In this document: piece after piece, positions 38,135 to 50,226 of the stretch
How the letters are laid out: the number at the start of each line of letters is the position of its first letter
Numbering within the stretch: position 1 is the stretch's first letter
Source of the DNA: Ptiloglossa arizonensis
Taxonomy: Eukaryota; Arthropoda; Insecta; Hymenoptera; Colletidae
Length of the DNA: 64,000 nt
Direction: 5' to 3'
NCBI RefSeq assembly: GCF_051014685.1
Contig: NW_027478398.1
Coordinates: 1,364,001-1,428,000 of the forward strand
Notes under the pieces: generated by a model
What the model saw: the letters and a program-made list of their open reading frames with translations, nothing else
What the model was told of the DNA's origin: nothing
The model's database searches: none
Made by a program: the position numbers and the translations under genes

Positions 38135-39699
38135 TCTCGACCGATTACAAAGCTGTGTGTACTTTTCCCCAAGGCCTTTCCAGTTATAGGTTTCGAGTAT
38201 CAGACCCGCGAAAATTTTGATGGTTTCTCAAACATTCCGTAACTTCAAACTCCCATATCTCGCGAACGGAATGCCGAACTCGAGAAATTACTGATGCATC
38301 TGAAAGTAGAATCTCGCCCGTTTACAATGGTGTGTGTACTTTTCCCCTAGGCCATTCTAGTTTTTGGTTTCGAGTATCAGACCAGCGAAAATTTAGTTGG
38401 TTTCTCAAACATTCCGTAACTTCAAACTCCCATATCTCGCGAACGGAATGACGAAATCGAGAATTTCCTGTTGCATCTGAAAGTAGAAACTCGCCCGATT
38501 ACAATGGTATGTGTGTTTTTCCCCTAGGCCATTGTAGTTATTGGTTTCGAGTATCAGACATGCGAAAATTTTGATTGTTTGCCAACCACTCCTTAGCTCC
38601 AAACTCCCATATCTCGAGAACGGAATGACGAACTCGAGAAGTTCCTGTTGCATCTAAAAGTAGAAACTCGACCGATTACAAAGGTGTGTGTACTTTTCCC
38701 CTAGGCCATTCCAGTTATAGGTTTCGATTATCAGACCAGCGAAAATTTTGATGGTTTCTCAAACATTCCGTAACTTCAAACTCCCATATCTCGCGAACGG
38801 AATGACGAACTCGAGAAATTCCTGTTGCATCTGGAAGTGGAAACTCGCCCGATTACAAAGCTATGTGTATTTTTTACCCTAGGCCTTTGTAATTATTGGT
38901 TTCGAGTATCACACTTGCGACAATTTTGATGGTTTCTCAACCATTCCTTAAATTCAAACTCCCATATCTCGCGAACGGATTGACGAACTCGAGAAATTCC
39001 TGTTGCATCTGAAAGTAGAAACATGCCCGATTACAAAGGTACGTGTATTTTTCCACTAGGCCATTGTAGTTATTGGTTTCGCGTATCAGACTTGCGAAAA
39101 TTTTGATGGTTTCACAACCATTCCTTAACTTCAAACTCCCATATCTCGCGAACGGATTGACGAACTCGAGAAGTTCCTATTGCATCTGAAAGCAGTAGCT
39201 CGCCCGATTACAACGGTATGCGTTTTTTTGCCCTAGGCCATAGTAGTTATTGGTTTCGAGTATCAGACTTGCGAAAATTGTGATAGTTTCTCAACAGTTC
39301 CTTAACTTCAAACCCCCATATCTCGCGAACGGATGGACGAACACCAGAAATTCCAGTTGCATCTGAAACCAGAAACTCGTCCGATTACTACGGTATGTGT
39401 ATTTTTGCCCTAGGCCATTGTAGTTATTGGTTTCGGGTATCAGACCAGCGAAAATTTTGATGGTTTCTCAACCATTCCTTAAATTCAAACTCCCATATCT
39501 CGCGAACGGATTGACGAACTCGAGAAATTCCTGTTGCATCTGAAAGTAGAAACACGCCCGATTACAAAGGTACGTGTATTTTTCCCCTAGGCCATTGTAG
39601 TTATTGGTTTCGAGTATCAGACTTGCGAAAATTTTGATGGTTTCTCAACCACTCCTTAACTCCAAACTCCCATATCTCGCGAACGGAATGACGAACTCG
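38135..39699 (+). repeat. Nine monomers, including the 38825-39285 copy
   Basis: An ordinary diverged run. It includes CGTTTACAATGG, AAAATTTAGTTGG and TTGATTGTTTGCC variants, then the copy of the TATTTTTTACCC, GCGTATCAG and GCAGTAGCTCG units. A second 1-bp gain lies near 38873. No gene or foreign sequence was seen. Confidence 0.75.
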
Positions 39700-40433
39700 A
39701 GAAATTCCTGTTGCATCTGAAAGTAGAAACTCGCCCGATTACAAAGGTGTGTGTACTTTTCCCCTAGGCCATTCCAGTTGTAGGTTTCGAGCATCAGACC
39801 AGCGAAAATTTTGATGGTTTCTCAAACATTCCGTAACTTCAAACTCCCATATCTCTCGAACGGATTGACGAACTCGAGAATTTCCTATTGCATCTGAAAG
39901 CAGAGACTCGCCCGATTACAACGGTATGTGTATTTTTGTCCTAGGCCAAAGTAGTCATTGGTCTCGAATATCAGACTTGCCAAAATTTTGATGGTTTCTC
40001 AACCATTCCTTAACTTCAAACTCCCATATCTCGCGAACGGATTGACGAACTCGAGAACTTCCGGTTGCATCTGGTTGTAGAAACTCACCCGATTACAACG
40101 GTATGTGTATTTTTCCCATAGGCCATTCCAGTTATTGTTTTCGAGTATCAGACTTGCGAAAATATTGATGATTTCTCAACGATTCCTTAACTTCAAACGC
40201 CCATACCTCGCGAACGGATTGGCGAACTCGAGAAATTCCTATTGCATCTGAAAGTGGAAACTCGCCCGATTACAATGGTGTGTGTACTTTTCCCCTAGGC
40301 CATTCCAGTTATTGGTTTCGAGTATCAGACAAGCGAAAATTTTGATGGTTTCTCAATCATTCCTTAACTCCAAACTCGCATATCTCGCGAACGGAATGAC
40401 GAACTCGAGACATTCCTGTTGCATCTGAAAGTA
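39700..40433 (+). repeat. Block copied from the 25.7-26.5-kb lineage (offset 13,982 bp)
   Basis: The similarity runs to about 40525. The offset is 79 x 177 - 1. Markers, in the same order as at 25718-26543, are GAGCATCAGACC, the GCAGAGACTCG unit, GGTTGTAGAAACTCACCCG, CCCATAGGCC and ATATTGATGATTTC. This lineage has four members (26.1, 27.8, 30.7 and 40.05 kb). Confidence 0.84.
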
Positions 40434-41849
40434 GAAACTCTCCCGATAACAAAGGTGTGTGTACTTTTCCCCTAGGCCGTTCCAGTTATTGGTTTCGAGT
40501 ATCAGACTTGCGAAAATTTTGATGGTTTCTCAACCACTCCTTAACTCCAAACTCCCATATCTCGCGAACGGAATGACGAATCCGAATAATTTCTGTTGCA
40601 TCTGAAAGTAGAAACTCTCCCAATTACAACGGTATGTGTATTTTTCCCCTAGGCCTCTGTAGTTATTGGTTTCGAGTATCAGACTTACGAAAATTTTGGT
40701 GGTTTCTCAACCATTCCTTAACTTCAAACTCCCATATCTCGCGAACGGATTGACGAACTCGAGAAATTCCTGTTGCATCTGAAAGTAGAAACTCGCCCGA
40801 TTACAATGGTGTGTGTACGTTTCCCCTAGGCCATTCCAGTTATTGGTTTCGAGTATCAGACCAGCGAAAATTTTGATGGTTTCAAAACCATTCCTTAACT
40901 TCAAACTGTCTTATCTCGCGAACGGATTGACGAACTCGAGAAATTCCTGTTGCATCTGAAAGTAGAAACTCGCCCGATTACAACGGTATGTGTATTTTTC
41001 CCCTAGGCCATTGTAGTTATTGGTTTCCAGTATCAGACTTACGAAAATTTTGATGGTTTCTCAACCATTCCTTAACTTCAAACTCCCATATCTCGCTAAC
41101 GGATTGACGAACTCGAGAAATTCCTGTTGCATCTGAAAGTAGAAACTCTCCCGATAACAAAGGTGTGTGTACTTTTCCCCTAGGCCGTTCCAGTTATTGG
41201 TTTCGAGTATCAGACTTGCGAAAATTTTGATGGTTTCTCAACCACTCCTTAACTCCAAACTCCCATATCTCGCGAACGGAATGACGAATCCGAATAATTT
41301 CTGTTGCATCTGAAAGTAGAAACTCTCCCAATTACAACGGTATGTGTATTTTTCCCCTAGGCCTCTGTAGTTATTGGTTTCGAGTATCAGACTTACGAAA
41401 ATTTTGGTGGTTTCTCAACCATTCCTTAACTTCAAACTCCCATATCTCGCGAACGGATTGACGAACTCGAGAAATTCCTGTTGCATCTGAAAGTAGAAAC
41501 TCGCCCGATTACAATGGTGTGTGTACGTTTCCCCTAGGCCATTCCAGTTATTGGTTTCGAGTATCAGACCAGCGAAAATTTTGATGGTTTCAAAACCATT
41601 CCTTAACTTCAAACTGTCTTATCTCGCGAACGGATTGACGAACTCGAGAAATTCCTGTTGCATCTGAAAGTAGAAACTCGCCCGATTACAACGGTATGTG
41701 TATTTTTCCCCTAGGCCATTGTAGTTATTGGTTTCCAGTATCAGACTTACGAAAATTTTGATGGTTTCTCAACCATTCCTTAACTTCAAACTCCCATATC
41801 TCGCTAACGGATTGACGAACTCGAGAAATTCCTGTTGCATCTGAAAGTA
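40434..41849 (+). repeat. Tandem 708-bp tetramer, two copies
   Basis: The copies at 40434-41141 and 41142-41849 match at exactly 4 x 177 bp. Each has the order CTCTCCCGATAACAAAGG unit, CGAATCCGAATAATTTC unit (40579/41287), an A unit with GTACGTTTCCCC and TTTCAAAACC, then a B unit with TTTCCAGTATC and CTCGCTAACGG. I saw no difference between the copies, so this is one of the youngest events in the window. The left edge lies near the change from GAGACATTCC to GAGAAATTCC. Confidence 0.9.
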
Positions 41850-42197
41850 GAAACTCGCCCGATTACAAAGCTATGTACATTTTTCCCCTAGGCCCCTGTG
41901 GTTATTGGTTTCGAGTATCAGACTTGCGAAATTTTTGATGGTTTCTCAACCACTCCTTAACTCCAAACTCCCATATCTCGCGAACGGAATGACGAATCCG
42001 AATAATTTCTGTTGCATCTGAAAGTAGAAACTCTCCCAATTACAACGGTATGTGTATTTTTCCCCTAGGCCTCTGTAGTTATTGGTTTCGAGTATCAGAC
42101 TTGCGAAAATTTTGATGGTATCTCAACCACTCCTTAACTCCAAACTCCCATATCTCGCGAACGGAATGACGAACTCGAGAAATTCCTGTTGCATCTG
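41850..42197 (+). repeat. Two monomers linking the tetramer to the 42.2-44.3-kb block
   Basis: A GCTATGTACATTTTT unit with GCCCCTGTGG is followed by another CGAATCCGAATAATTTC unit (41995). The same pair occurs near 30.37-30.55 kb and 44.0-44.2 kb. Confidence 0.8.
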
Positions 42198-44300
42198 AAA
42201 GTAGAAACTCGCCCGATTGCAACGGTATGTGTATTTTTGCCCTAGGCCATAGTAGTCATTGGTCTCGAATATCAGACTTGCGAAAATTTTGATGGTTTCT
42301 CATCCACTCCTTAACTTCAAACTCCCATATCTCGCGAACGGAATGACGAACTCGAGAAATTCCTGTTGCAGCTGAAAGTAAAAACTCGCCCGATTACAAA
42401 GGTGTGTGTACTTTTCCCCTAGGCCATTCCAGTTACAGGTTTCGAGTATCAGACCAGCGAAAATTTTGATGGTTTCTCAAATATTCCGTAACTTCAAACT
42501 CCCATATCTCGCGAACGGAATGACGAACTCGAGAAATTCCTGATGCATCTGAAAGTAGAAACTCGCCCGATTACAATGGTGTGTGTACTTTTCCCCTAGG
42601 CCAGTCTAGTTATTGGTTTCGAGTATCAGAAGAGCGAAAATTTTGATGGTTTCTCAATCATTCCTTAACTCCAAACTCCCATATCTCGCGAACGGAAAGA
42701 CGAACTCGAGACATTCCTTTTGCATCTGAAAGTAGAAACTCTCTCGATAACAAAGGTGTGTGTACTTTTCCCCTAGGCCATTCCAGTTATTCGTTTCGAG
42801 TATCAGACCAGCAAAAATTTTGATGGTTTCTCAACCATTCGTTAACTTCAAACTGTCTTATCTCGCGAACGGATTGACGAACTCGAGAAATTCCTGTTGC
42901 ATCTGAAAGTAGAATCTCGCCCGATTGCAACGGTATGTGTATTTTTCCCCTAGGCCATTGTAGTTATTGGCTTCGAGTATCAGACTTACGAAAATTTTGG
43001 TGGTTTCTCAACCATTCCTTAACTTCAAACTCCCATACCTCGCGAACGGATTGGCGAACTCGAGAAATTCCTGTTGCATCTGAAAGTGGAAACTCGCCCG
43101 ATTACAATGGTGTGTGTACTTTTCCCCTAAGCCATTCCAGTTATAGGTTTCGAGTATCAGACCAGCGGAAATTTTGATGGCTTCTCATACATTCCGTAAC
43201 TTCAAACTGTCTTATCTCGCGAACGGATTGACGAACTCGAGAAATTCCTGTTGCATCTGAAAGTAGAAACTAGCCCGATTACAACGGTATGTGTATTTTT
43301 CCCCTAGGCCGTTGTAGTTATTGGTTTCGAGTATCAGACTTACGAAAATTTTGATGGTTTCTCAACCATTCCTTAACTTCAAACTCCCATACCTCGCGAA
43401 CGGATAGGCGAACTCGAGAAATTCCTGTTGCATCTGAAAGTGGAAACTCGCCCGATTACAATGGTGTTTGTACTTTTCCCCTAGGCCGTACCAGTTATTG
43501 GTTTCGAGTATCAGACTTGCCAAAATTTGGATGGTTTCTCAACCATTCCTTAACTTCAAACTCCCATATCTCGCGAACGGATTGACGAACTCGAGAAATT
43601 CCTGTTGCATCTGAAAGTAGAAACTCGCCCGATTACAATGGTGTGTGTACGTTTCCCCTAGGCCATTCCAGTTATTGGTTTCGAGTATCAGACCAGCGAA
43701 AATTTTGATGGTTTCAAAACCATTCCTTAACTTCAAACTGTCTTATCTCGCGAACGGATTGACGAACTCGAGAAATTCCTGTTGCATCTGAAAGTAGAAA
43801 CTCGCCCGATTACAACGGTATGTGTATTTTTCCCCTAGGCCATTGTAGTTATTGGTTTCGAGTATCAGACTTACGAAAATTTTGGTGGTTTCTCAACCAT
43901 TCCTTAACTTCAAACTCCCATATCTCGCGAACGGATTGACGAACTCGAGAAATTCCTGTTGCATCTGAAAGTAGAAACTCGCCCGATTACAAAGCTATGT
44001 ACATTTTTCCCCTAGGCCCCTGTGGTTATTGGTTTCGAGTATCAGACTTGCGAAATTTTTGATGGTTTCTCAACCACTCCTTAACTCCAAACTCCCATAT
44101 CTCGCGAACGGAATGACGAATCCGAATAATTTCTGTTGCATCTGAAAGTAGAAACTCTCCCAATTACAACGGTATGTGTATTTTTCCCCTAGGCCTCTGT
44201 AGTTATTGGTTTCGAGTATCAGACTTGCGAAAACTTTGGTGGTTTCTCAACCATTCCTTAACTTCAAACTCCCATATCTCGCGAACGGATTGACGAACTC
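42198..44300 (+). repeat. Distant copy of the 28.57-30.67-kb block
   Basis: See the partner block for markers. This copy has its own changes, such as TCAAATATTCCG near 42480 against TCAAACATTCCG, CAGAAGAGCG near 42627 and GACTTGCCAAAATTTGG near 43514. It contains the same A unit with GTACGTTTCCCC as 40.7 and 41.4 kb. Confidence 0.86.
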
Positions 44301-45434
44301 GAGAATTTCCTATTGCATCTGAAAGCAGAAACTCGCCCGATTACAACGGTATGTGTATTTTTGCCCTAGGCCATACTAGTCATTGGTCTCGAATATCAGA
44401 CTTGGGATAATTTTGGTGGTTTCTCAACCACTCCTTAACTTCAAACTCCCACATCTCGCGAACGGATTGACGAACTCGAGAACTTCCTGTTGCATCTGGA
44501 AGTGGAAACCTTGCTCGATTACAACTGTATGTGTATTTTTCCCCTAGGCCACTGTAGTTATTGGTTTCGAGTATCAGACTTGCGAAAATTTTGATGGTTT
44601 CTCAACCGTTCCTTAACTTCGAACTCCCATATCTCTCGAACGGATTGACGAACTCGAGAATTTCCTATTGCATCTGAAGGCAGAAACGCGCCCGATTACA
44701 ACGGTATGTGTGTTTTTCCCTAGGCCATTGTAGTTATTGGTTTCGAGTATCAGACTTGCGAAAATTTTGATGGTTTCTCAACCGTTCCTTAACTTCGAAC
44801 TCCCATATCTCTCGAACGGATTGACGAACTCGAGAATTTCCTATTGCATCTGAAGGCAGAAACGCGCCCGATTACAACGGTATGTGTGTTTTTGCCCTAG
44901 GCCATAGTAGTCATTGGTCTCGAATATCAGACTTGCGATAATTTTGGTGGTTTCTCAACCACTCCTTAACTTCAAACTCCCACATCTCGCGAACGGATTG
45001 ACGAACTCGAGAACTTCCTGTTGCATCTGGAAGTGGAAACCTTGCTCGATTACAACTGTATGTGTATTTTTCCCCTAGGCCACTGTAGTTATTGGTTTCG
45101 AGTATCAGACTTGCGAAAATTTTGATGGTTTCTCAACCACTCCTTAATTCCAAACTCCCATTTCTCGCGAACGGAATGACGAACTCGAGAAATTCCTGTT
45201 GCATCTGAAAGTAGAAACTCGCCCGATTACAATGGTGTGTGTACTTTTCCCCTAGGCCATTCCAGTTATTGGTTTCGAGTATCAGACCAGCGAATATTTT
45301 GATGGTTTATCAACCATTCCTTAACTTCAAACTGTCTCATCTCGCCAACGGATTGACGAACTCGAGAAATTCCTGTTGCATCTGAAAGCAGAAACTCGCC
45401 CGATTGCAACGGTATGTTTATTTTTCCCCTAGGC
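44301..45434 (+). repeat. Diverged monomers with a single-monomer tandem and two +1 units
   Basis: The GAAGGCAGAAACGCGCCCG unit starting at 44629 is repeated immediately at 44806, a single-monomer duplication. The first has one C lost before CCTAGG (near 44717). AACCTTGCTCG gains of one base occur near 44510 and 45040. The part 45005-45320 recurs at 48867-49182; the offset of 3,862 bp equals 22 x 177 minus the 32 bp of indels between them. Confidence 0.8.
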
Positions 45435-46048
45435 CGTTGTAGTTATTGGTTTCGAGTATCAGACTTGCGAAAATTTTGGTGGTTCCTCAACGATTCCTTA
45501 ACTTCAAACTCCCATATCTCGAGAACGAATTGACGAACTCGAGAAATTCCTGTTGCATCTGAATGCAGAAACTCTTCCGATTACAACGGTGTATGAATTT
45601 TTGCCCTAGGTAATAGTAGTTATTGGCTTCGAGTATCAGACTTGCGAAAATTTTGATGGTTTCTCAACCATTCCTTAACTTCAAACTCCCATATCTCGCG
45701 AACGGATTGACGAACTCGAGAAATTCCTGTTGCATCTGAATGCAGAAACTCGCCCAATAACAACGGTATATGTATTTTTGGCCTAGGTAATAGTTGTTAT
45801 TGGTTTCGAGTATGAGACTTTGGAAAATTTTGATGGTTTCTCAACCGTTCCTTGACTTCAAACTCCCATATCTCGCGAACGGATTGACGAGCTCGAGAAA
45901 TTCCTGTTGCATCTGAATGCAGAAACTCTCCCGATTACAACGGTATATGTATTTTTGCCCTAGGTAATAGTAGATATTGGTTTCGAGTAGCAGACTTGCG
46001 AAAATTTTGATGGTTTCTCAACCATTCCTTAACTTGAAACTCGCATAT
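45435..46048 (+). repeat. Four monomers with TCTCGAGAACG and GGTAATAG variants
   Basis: Copy of 34995-35698. The part 45290-45770 also recurs at 49861-50341 (GAATATTTTGATGG, CTCGCCAACGG and GCCGTTGTAG units, then the CTGAATGCAG units). The lineage therefore has at least three positions in the window. Confidence 0.8.
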
Positions 46049-46198
46049 CTAGCGAACAGATTGATGAACTCGAGAAATTCCTGTAGCATCTGAAAGTAGA
46101 AACTCGCCCGATTACAATGGTGTGTGTACTTTTCCCCTAGGCCATAGTAGTTATTGGTTTCGAGTATCAGTTGATTCCATAACTTCAAATTCCCATAT
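46049..46198 (+). repeat. Truncated 150-bp monomer (27 bp lost)
   Basis: The next anchor comes after 150 bp, not 177. After GAGTATCAG (ending at 46170) the sequence goes directly to TTGATTCC. The missing part contains the AAAATTTT palindrome and the ATGGTT/AACCAT hairpin. It can be explained as one 27-bp deletion with two substitutions, or as two deletions of 13 and 14 bp that leave TTGAT. The preceding CTAGCGAACAGATTGATG segment is the anchor variant. Confidence 0.9.
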
Positions 46199-47876
46199 CT
46201 CGCGAACCGATAGACGAACTCGAGAAATTCCTGTTGCATCTCAAAGCAGAAACTCGCCTGAATACAACGGTATGTGTATTTTTGCCCTAGGCTATAGTAG
46301 TTATTGGTTTCGAGTATCAGACTTGCGAAAATTTTGATGGTTTCTCAACCATTCCTTAACTTCAAGCTCCCATATCTCGCGAACGGATTGACGAACTCGA
46401 GAAATTCCTGTTGCACCTGAAAGTAGAAACTCCCCGATTACAGAGGTGTGTGAACTTTTCCCCTAGGCCATTCCAGTTATTGGTTTCGAGTATCAGAATT
46501 GCGAAAACTTTGATGGTTTCTCAACCATTCCTTAACTTCAAACTGTCATATCTCGCGAACGGATTGACGAACACGAGAAATTCCTGTTGCATTTGAAAGC
46601 AGAAACTCGCCCGATTACAAAGGTGTGTGTACTTTTCCCCTAGGCCATTCCAGTTATAGGTTTCGAGTATCAGACCAGCGAAAATTTTGATGGTTTCTCA
46701 AACATTCCGTAACTCCAAACTCCCATATCTCGCGAACAGAATGATGAACTCGAGAAATTCCTGTTGCAGCTGAAAGTAGAAACTCCCCGATTACAGAGGT
46801 GTGTGAACTTTTCCCCTAGGCCATTCCAGTTACAGGCTTCGAGTATCAGACCAGCGAAAATTTTGATGATTTCTCAACCATTCCTTAATTTCAAACTGTG
46901 TTATCTCGCGAACGGATTGACGAACTCGAGAAATTCCTGTTGCATCTGAAAGCAGAAACTTGCCCGATTACAAAGGTGTGTGTACTTTTCCCCTAGGCCA
47001 TTCCAGTTATAGGTTTCGAGTATCAGACCAGCGAAAATTTTGATGGTTTCTCAAACATTCCGTAACTTCAAACTGCCATATCTCGCGAACGGAATGACGA
47101 ACTCGAGAAATTCCTGCTGCATCTGAAAGTAGAAACTCGCCCGATTACAATGGTGTGTACTTTTCCCCTAGGCCATTCTAGTTATTGGTTTTGAGTATCA
47201 GACCAGCGAAAATTTTGATGGTTTCTCAACCATTCCTTAATCCCAAACTCCCATATCTCGCGAACGGGATGACGAACTCGAGAAATTCCTGTTGCATCTG
47301 AAAGTAGAAACTCGCCCGATTACAGTGGTGGGTGTACTTTTCCCCTAGGCCATTCCAGTTATTGGTTTCGAGTATCAGACCTGCGAAAATTTTGATGGTT
47401 TCTCAACCATTCCTTAACATCAAACTGTCTTATCTCGCGAACGGATTGACGAACTCGAGAAACTCCTGTTGGATCTGAAAGTAGAAACTCGCCCGATTAC
47501 AGTGGTGTGTGTACTTTTCCCCTAGGCCATTCCAGTTATTGTTTTCGAGTATCAGATCAGCGAAAATTTTGATGGTTTCTCAACCATTCCTTAACTTCAA
47601 ACTCCCATATCTCGCGAACGAATTGACGAACTCGAGAAATTCCTGTTGCATCTCAAAGCAGAAGCTCGCCCGAATACAACGGTATGTGTATTTTGCCCTA
47701 GGCTATAGTAGTTATTGGTTTCGAGTATCAGACTTGCGAAAACTTTGATGGCTTCCCAACCATTCCTTAACTTCAAGCTCCCATATCTCGCGAACGGATT
47801 GACGAACTCGAGAAATTCCCGTTGCATCTGAAAGTAGAAACTCGCCCGATTACAATGGTGTGTGTACTTTTCCCCT
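46199..47876 (+). repeat. Diverged monomers with a 353-bp dimer and small deletions
   Basis: GTAGAAACTCCCCGATTACAG, one base short, occurs at 46431 and 46784, 353 bp apart, a tandem dimer. The 2-bp loss AATGGTGTACTTTT lies near 47155 and a single T loss in GTATTTTGCCC near 47691. GGGATGACG and CTTAATCCC variants (near 47260) recur at about 49385 and 50450. All sequence is satellite. Confidence 0.78.
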
Positions 47877-49164
47877 AGGCCATTCCAGTTATAGGTTTCG
47901 AGTATCAGACTTACGAAAATTATGATGGTTTCTCAAACATTCCTTAACATCAAACTTCCATATCTCGCGAACGGATTGACGAACTCGAGAAGTTCCTGTT
48001 GCATCTGAAAGTAGAAACTCGCCCGATTACAAAGCTATGCGTATTTTTCCCCTAGGCCTTTATAGTTATTCGTTTCGAGTGTCAGACATGCGAAAATTTT
48101 GATGGTTTCTCAAGGATTCCTTAACTTCAAACTCCCATACCTCGCGAACGGATTGGCGAACTCGAGAAATTCCTGTTGCATCTGAAAGTGCAAACTCGCC
48201 CGATTACAATGGTGTGTGTACTTTTCCCCTAGGCCATGCCAGTTATAGGTTTCGAGTATCAGACCAGCGAAAATTTTGTTGGTTTCTCAAACATTCCGTA
48301 ACTTCAAACTGCCATATCTCGCGAACGGAATGACGAACTCGAGAAATTCCTCCTGCATCTGAAAGTAGAAACTCGCCCGATTACAATGGTGTGTGTACTT
48401 TTCCCCTAGGCCATTCTAGTTATTGGTTTTGAGTATCAGACCAGCGAAAATTTAGTTGGTTTCTCAACCATTCCTTAATTCCAAACTCCCATATCTCGCG
48501 AACGGAATGACGAACTCGAGAAATTCCTGTTGCATCTTAAAGTAGAAACTCGCCCGATTACAAAGGTGTGTATACTTTTCCCCAAGGCCATTCCAATTAT
48601 AGGTTTCGAGTATCAGACCAGCGAATATTTTGATGGTTTCTCAAACATTCCGTAACTTCAAACTCCCATATCTCGCGAACGGAATGACGAACTCGAGAAA
48701 TTCCTGTTGCATCTGAAAGTAGAAACTCGCCCGATTACAGTGGAGTGTGTACTTTTCCCCTAGGACATTCCAGTTATTGGTTTCGAGTATCGGACCAGCG
48801 AAAATTTTAATGGTTTCTCAAACATTCCGTAACTTCAAACTCCCATATCTCGCGAACGGATTGACGAACTCGAGAACTTCCTGTTGCATCTGGAAGTGGA
48901 AACCTTGCTCGATTACAACTGTATGTGTATTTTTCCCCTAGGCCACTGTAGTTATTGGTTTCGAGTATCAGACTTGCGAAAATTTTGATGGTTTCTCAAC
49001 CACTCCTTAATTCCAAACTCCCATTTCTCGCGAACGGAATGACGAACTCGAGAAATTCCTGTTGTATCTGAAAGTAGAAAACCGCACGATTACAATGGTG
49101 TGTGTACTTTTCCCCTAGGCCATTCCAGTTATTGGTTTCGAGTATCAGACCAGCGAATATTTTG
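47877..49164 (+). repeat. Seven monomers copied from 35.87 kb and shared with 50.75-51.51 kb
   Basis: The first part matches 35870-36558. The part 48095-48857 matches 50751-51513 at 2,656 bp. The part 48867-49182 matches 45005-45320. The joints fall at ordinary monomer sequence, so this region is assembled from three lineages. An AACCTTGCTCG +1 unit lies near 48902. Confidence 0.8.
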
Positions 49165-49866
49165 ATGGTTTCTCAACCATTCCTTAACTTCAAACTCCCA
49201 TATCTCGCGAACGGATTGACGAACTCGAGAAATTCCTGTTGCATCTGAATGCAGAAACTCGCCCAATAACAACGGTATGTGTATTTTTGCCCTAGGCTAT
49301 AGTAGTTATTGGTTTCGAGTATCAGACTTGCGAAAATTTTGATGGTTTCTCAACCATTCCTTAATCCCAAACTCCCATATCTCGCGAACGGGATGACGAA
49401 CTCGAGAAATTCCTCCTGCATCTGAAAGTAGAAACTCGCCCGATTACAATGGTGTGTGTATTTTTCCCCTAGGCCGTCGTAGTTATTGGTTTCGAGTATC
49501 AGACCTGCGAAAATTTTGATGGTTTCTCAACGATTCCTTAACTTCAAACTCCCATATCTCGAGAACGAATTGACGAACTCGAGAAATTCCTGTTGCATCT
49601 GAATGCAGAAACTCTTCCGATTACAACGGTGTATGAATTTTTGCCCTAGGTAATAGTTGTTATTGGTTTCGAGTATCAGACTTGCTAAAATTTTGATGGT
49701 TTCTCAAGGATTCCTTAACTTCAAACTCCCATACCTCGCGAACGGATTGGCGAACTCGAGAAATTCCTGTTGCATCTGAAAGTGCAAACTCGCCCGATTA
49801 CAATGGTGTGTGTACTTTTCCCCTAGGCCATGCCAGTTATAGGTTTCGAGTATCAGACCAGCGAAT
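49165..49866 (+). repeat. Four-monomer block, copy 1 (offset 1,062 bp)
   Basis: This matches 50227-50928 at exactly 6 x 177 bp. Markers are GCCCAATAACAACGG (49261/50323), CTTAATCCC, GAACGGGATGACG, the GTGTATGAATTTTTGCCC unit and CAGACTTGCTAAAATTTTG (49681/50743). Differences include TTCCTCCTGC against TTCCTATTGC near 49412. Confidence 0.85.
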
Positions 49867-50226
49867 ATTTTGATGGTTTATCAACCATTCCTTAACTTCA
49901 AACTGTCTCATCTCGCCAACGGATTGACGAACTCGAGAAATTCCTGTTGCATCTGAAAGCAGAAACTCGCCCGATTGCAACGGTATGTGTATTTTTCCCC
50001 TAGGCCGTTGTAGTTATTGGTTTCGAGTATCAGACTTGCGAAAATTTTGATGGTTCCTCAACGATTCCTTAACTTCAAACTCCCATATCTCGAGAACGAA
50101 TTGACGAACTCGAGAAATTCCTGTTGCATCTGAATGCAGAAACTCTTCCGATTACAACGGTGTATGAATTTTTGCCCTAGGTAATAGTAGTTATTGGTTT
50201 CGAGTATCAGACTTGCGAAAATTTTG
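49867..50226 (+). repeat. Two monomers between the 1,062-bp repeat copies
   Basis: A CTCGCCAACGG unit with GCCGTTGTAG is followed by a TCTCGAGAACG unit with GGTAATAG. The pair is a copy of about 45290-45655. Confidence 0.8.

Noticed and set aside
46049..46198. Possible insertion site of a mobile element
   Set aside because: The odd spacing is a 27-bp loss. No inserted sequence, target duplication or terminal repeat is present.
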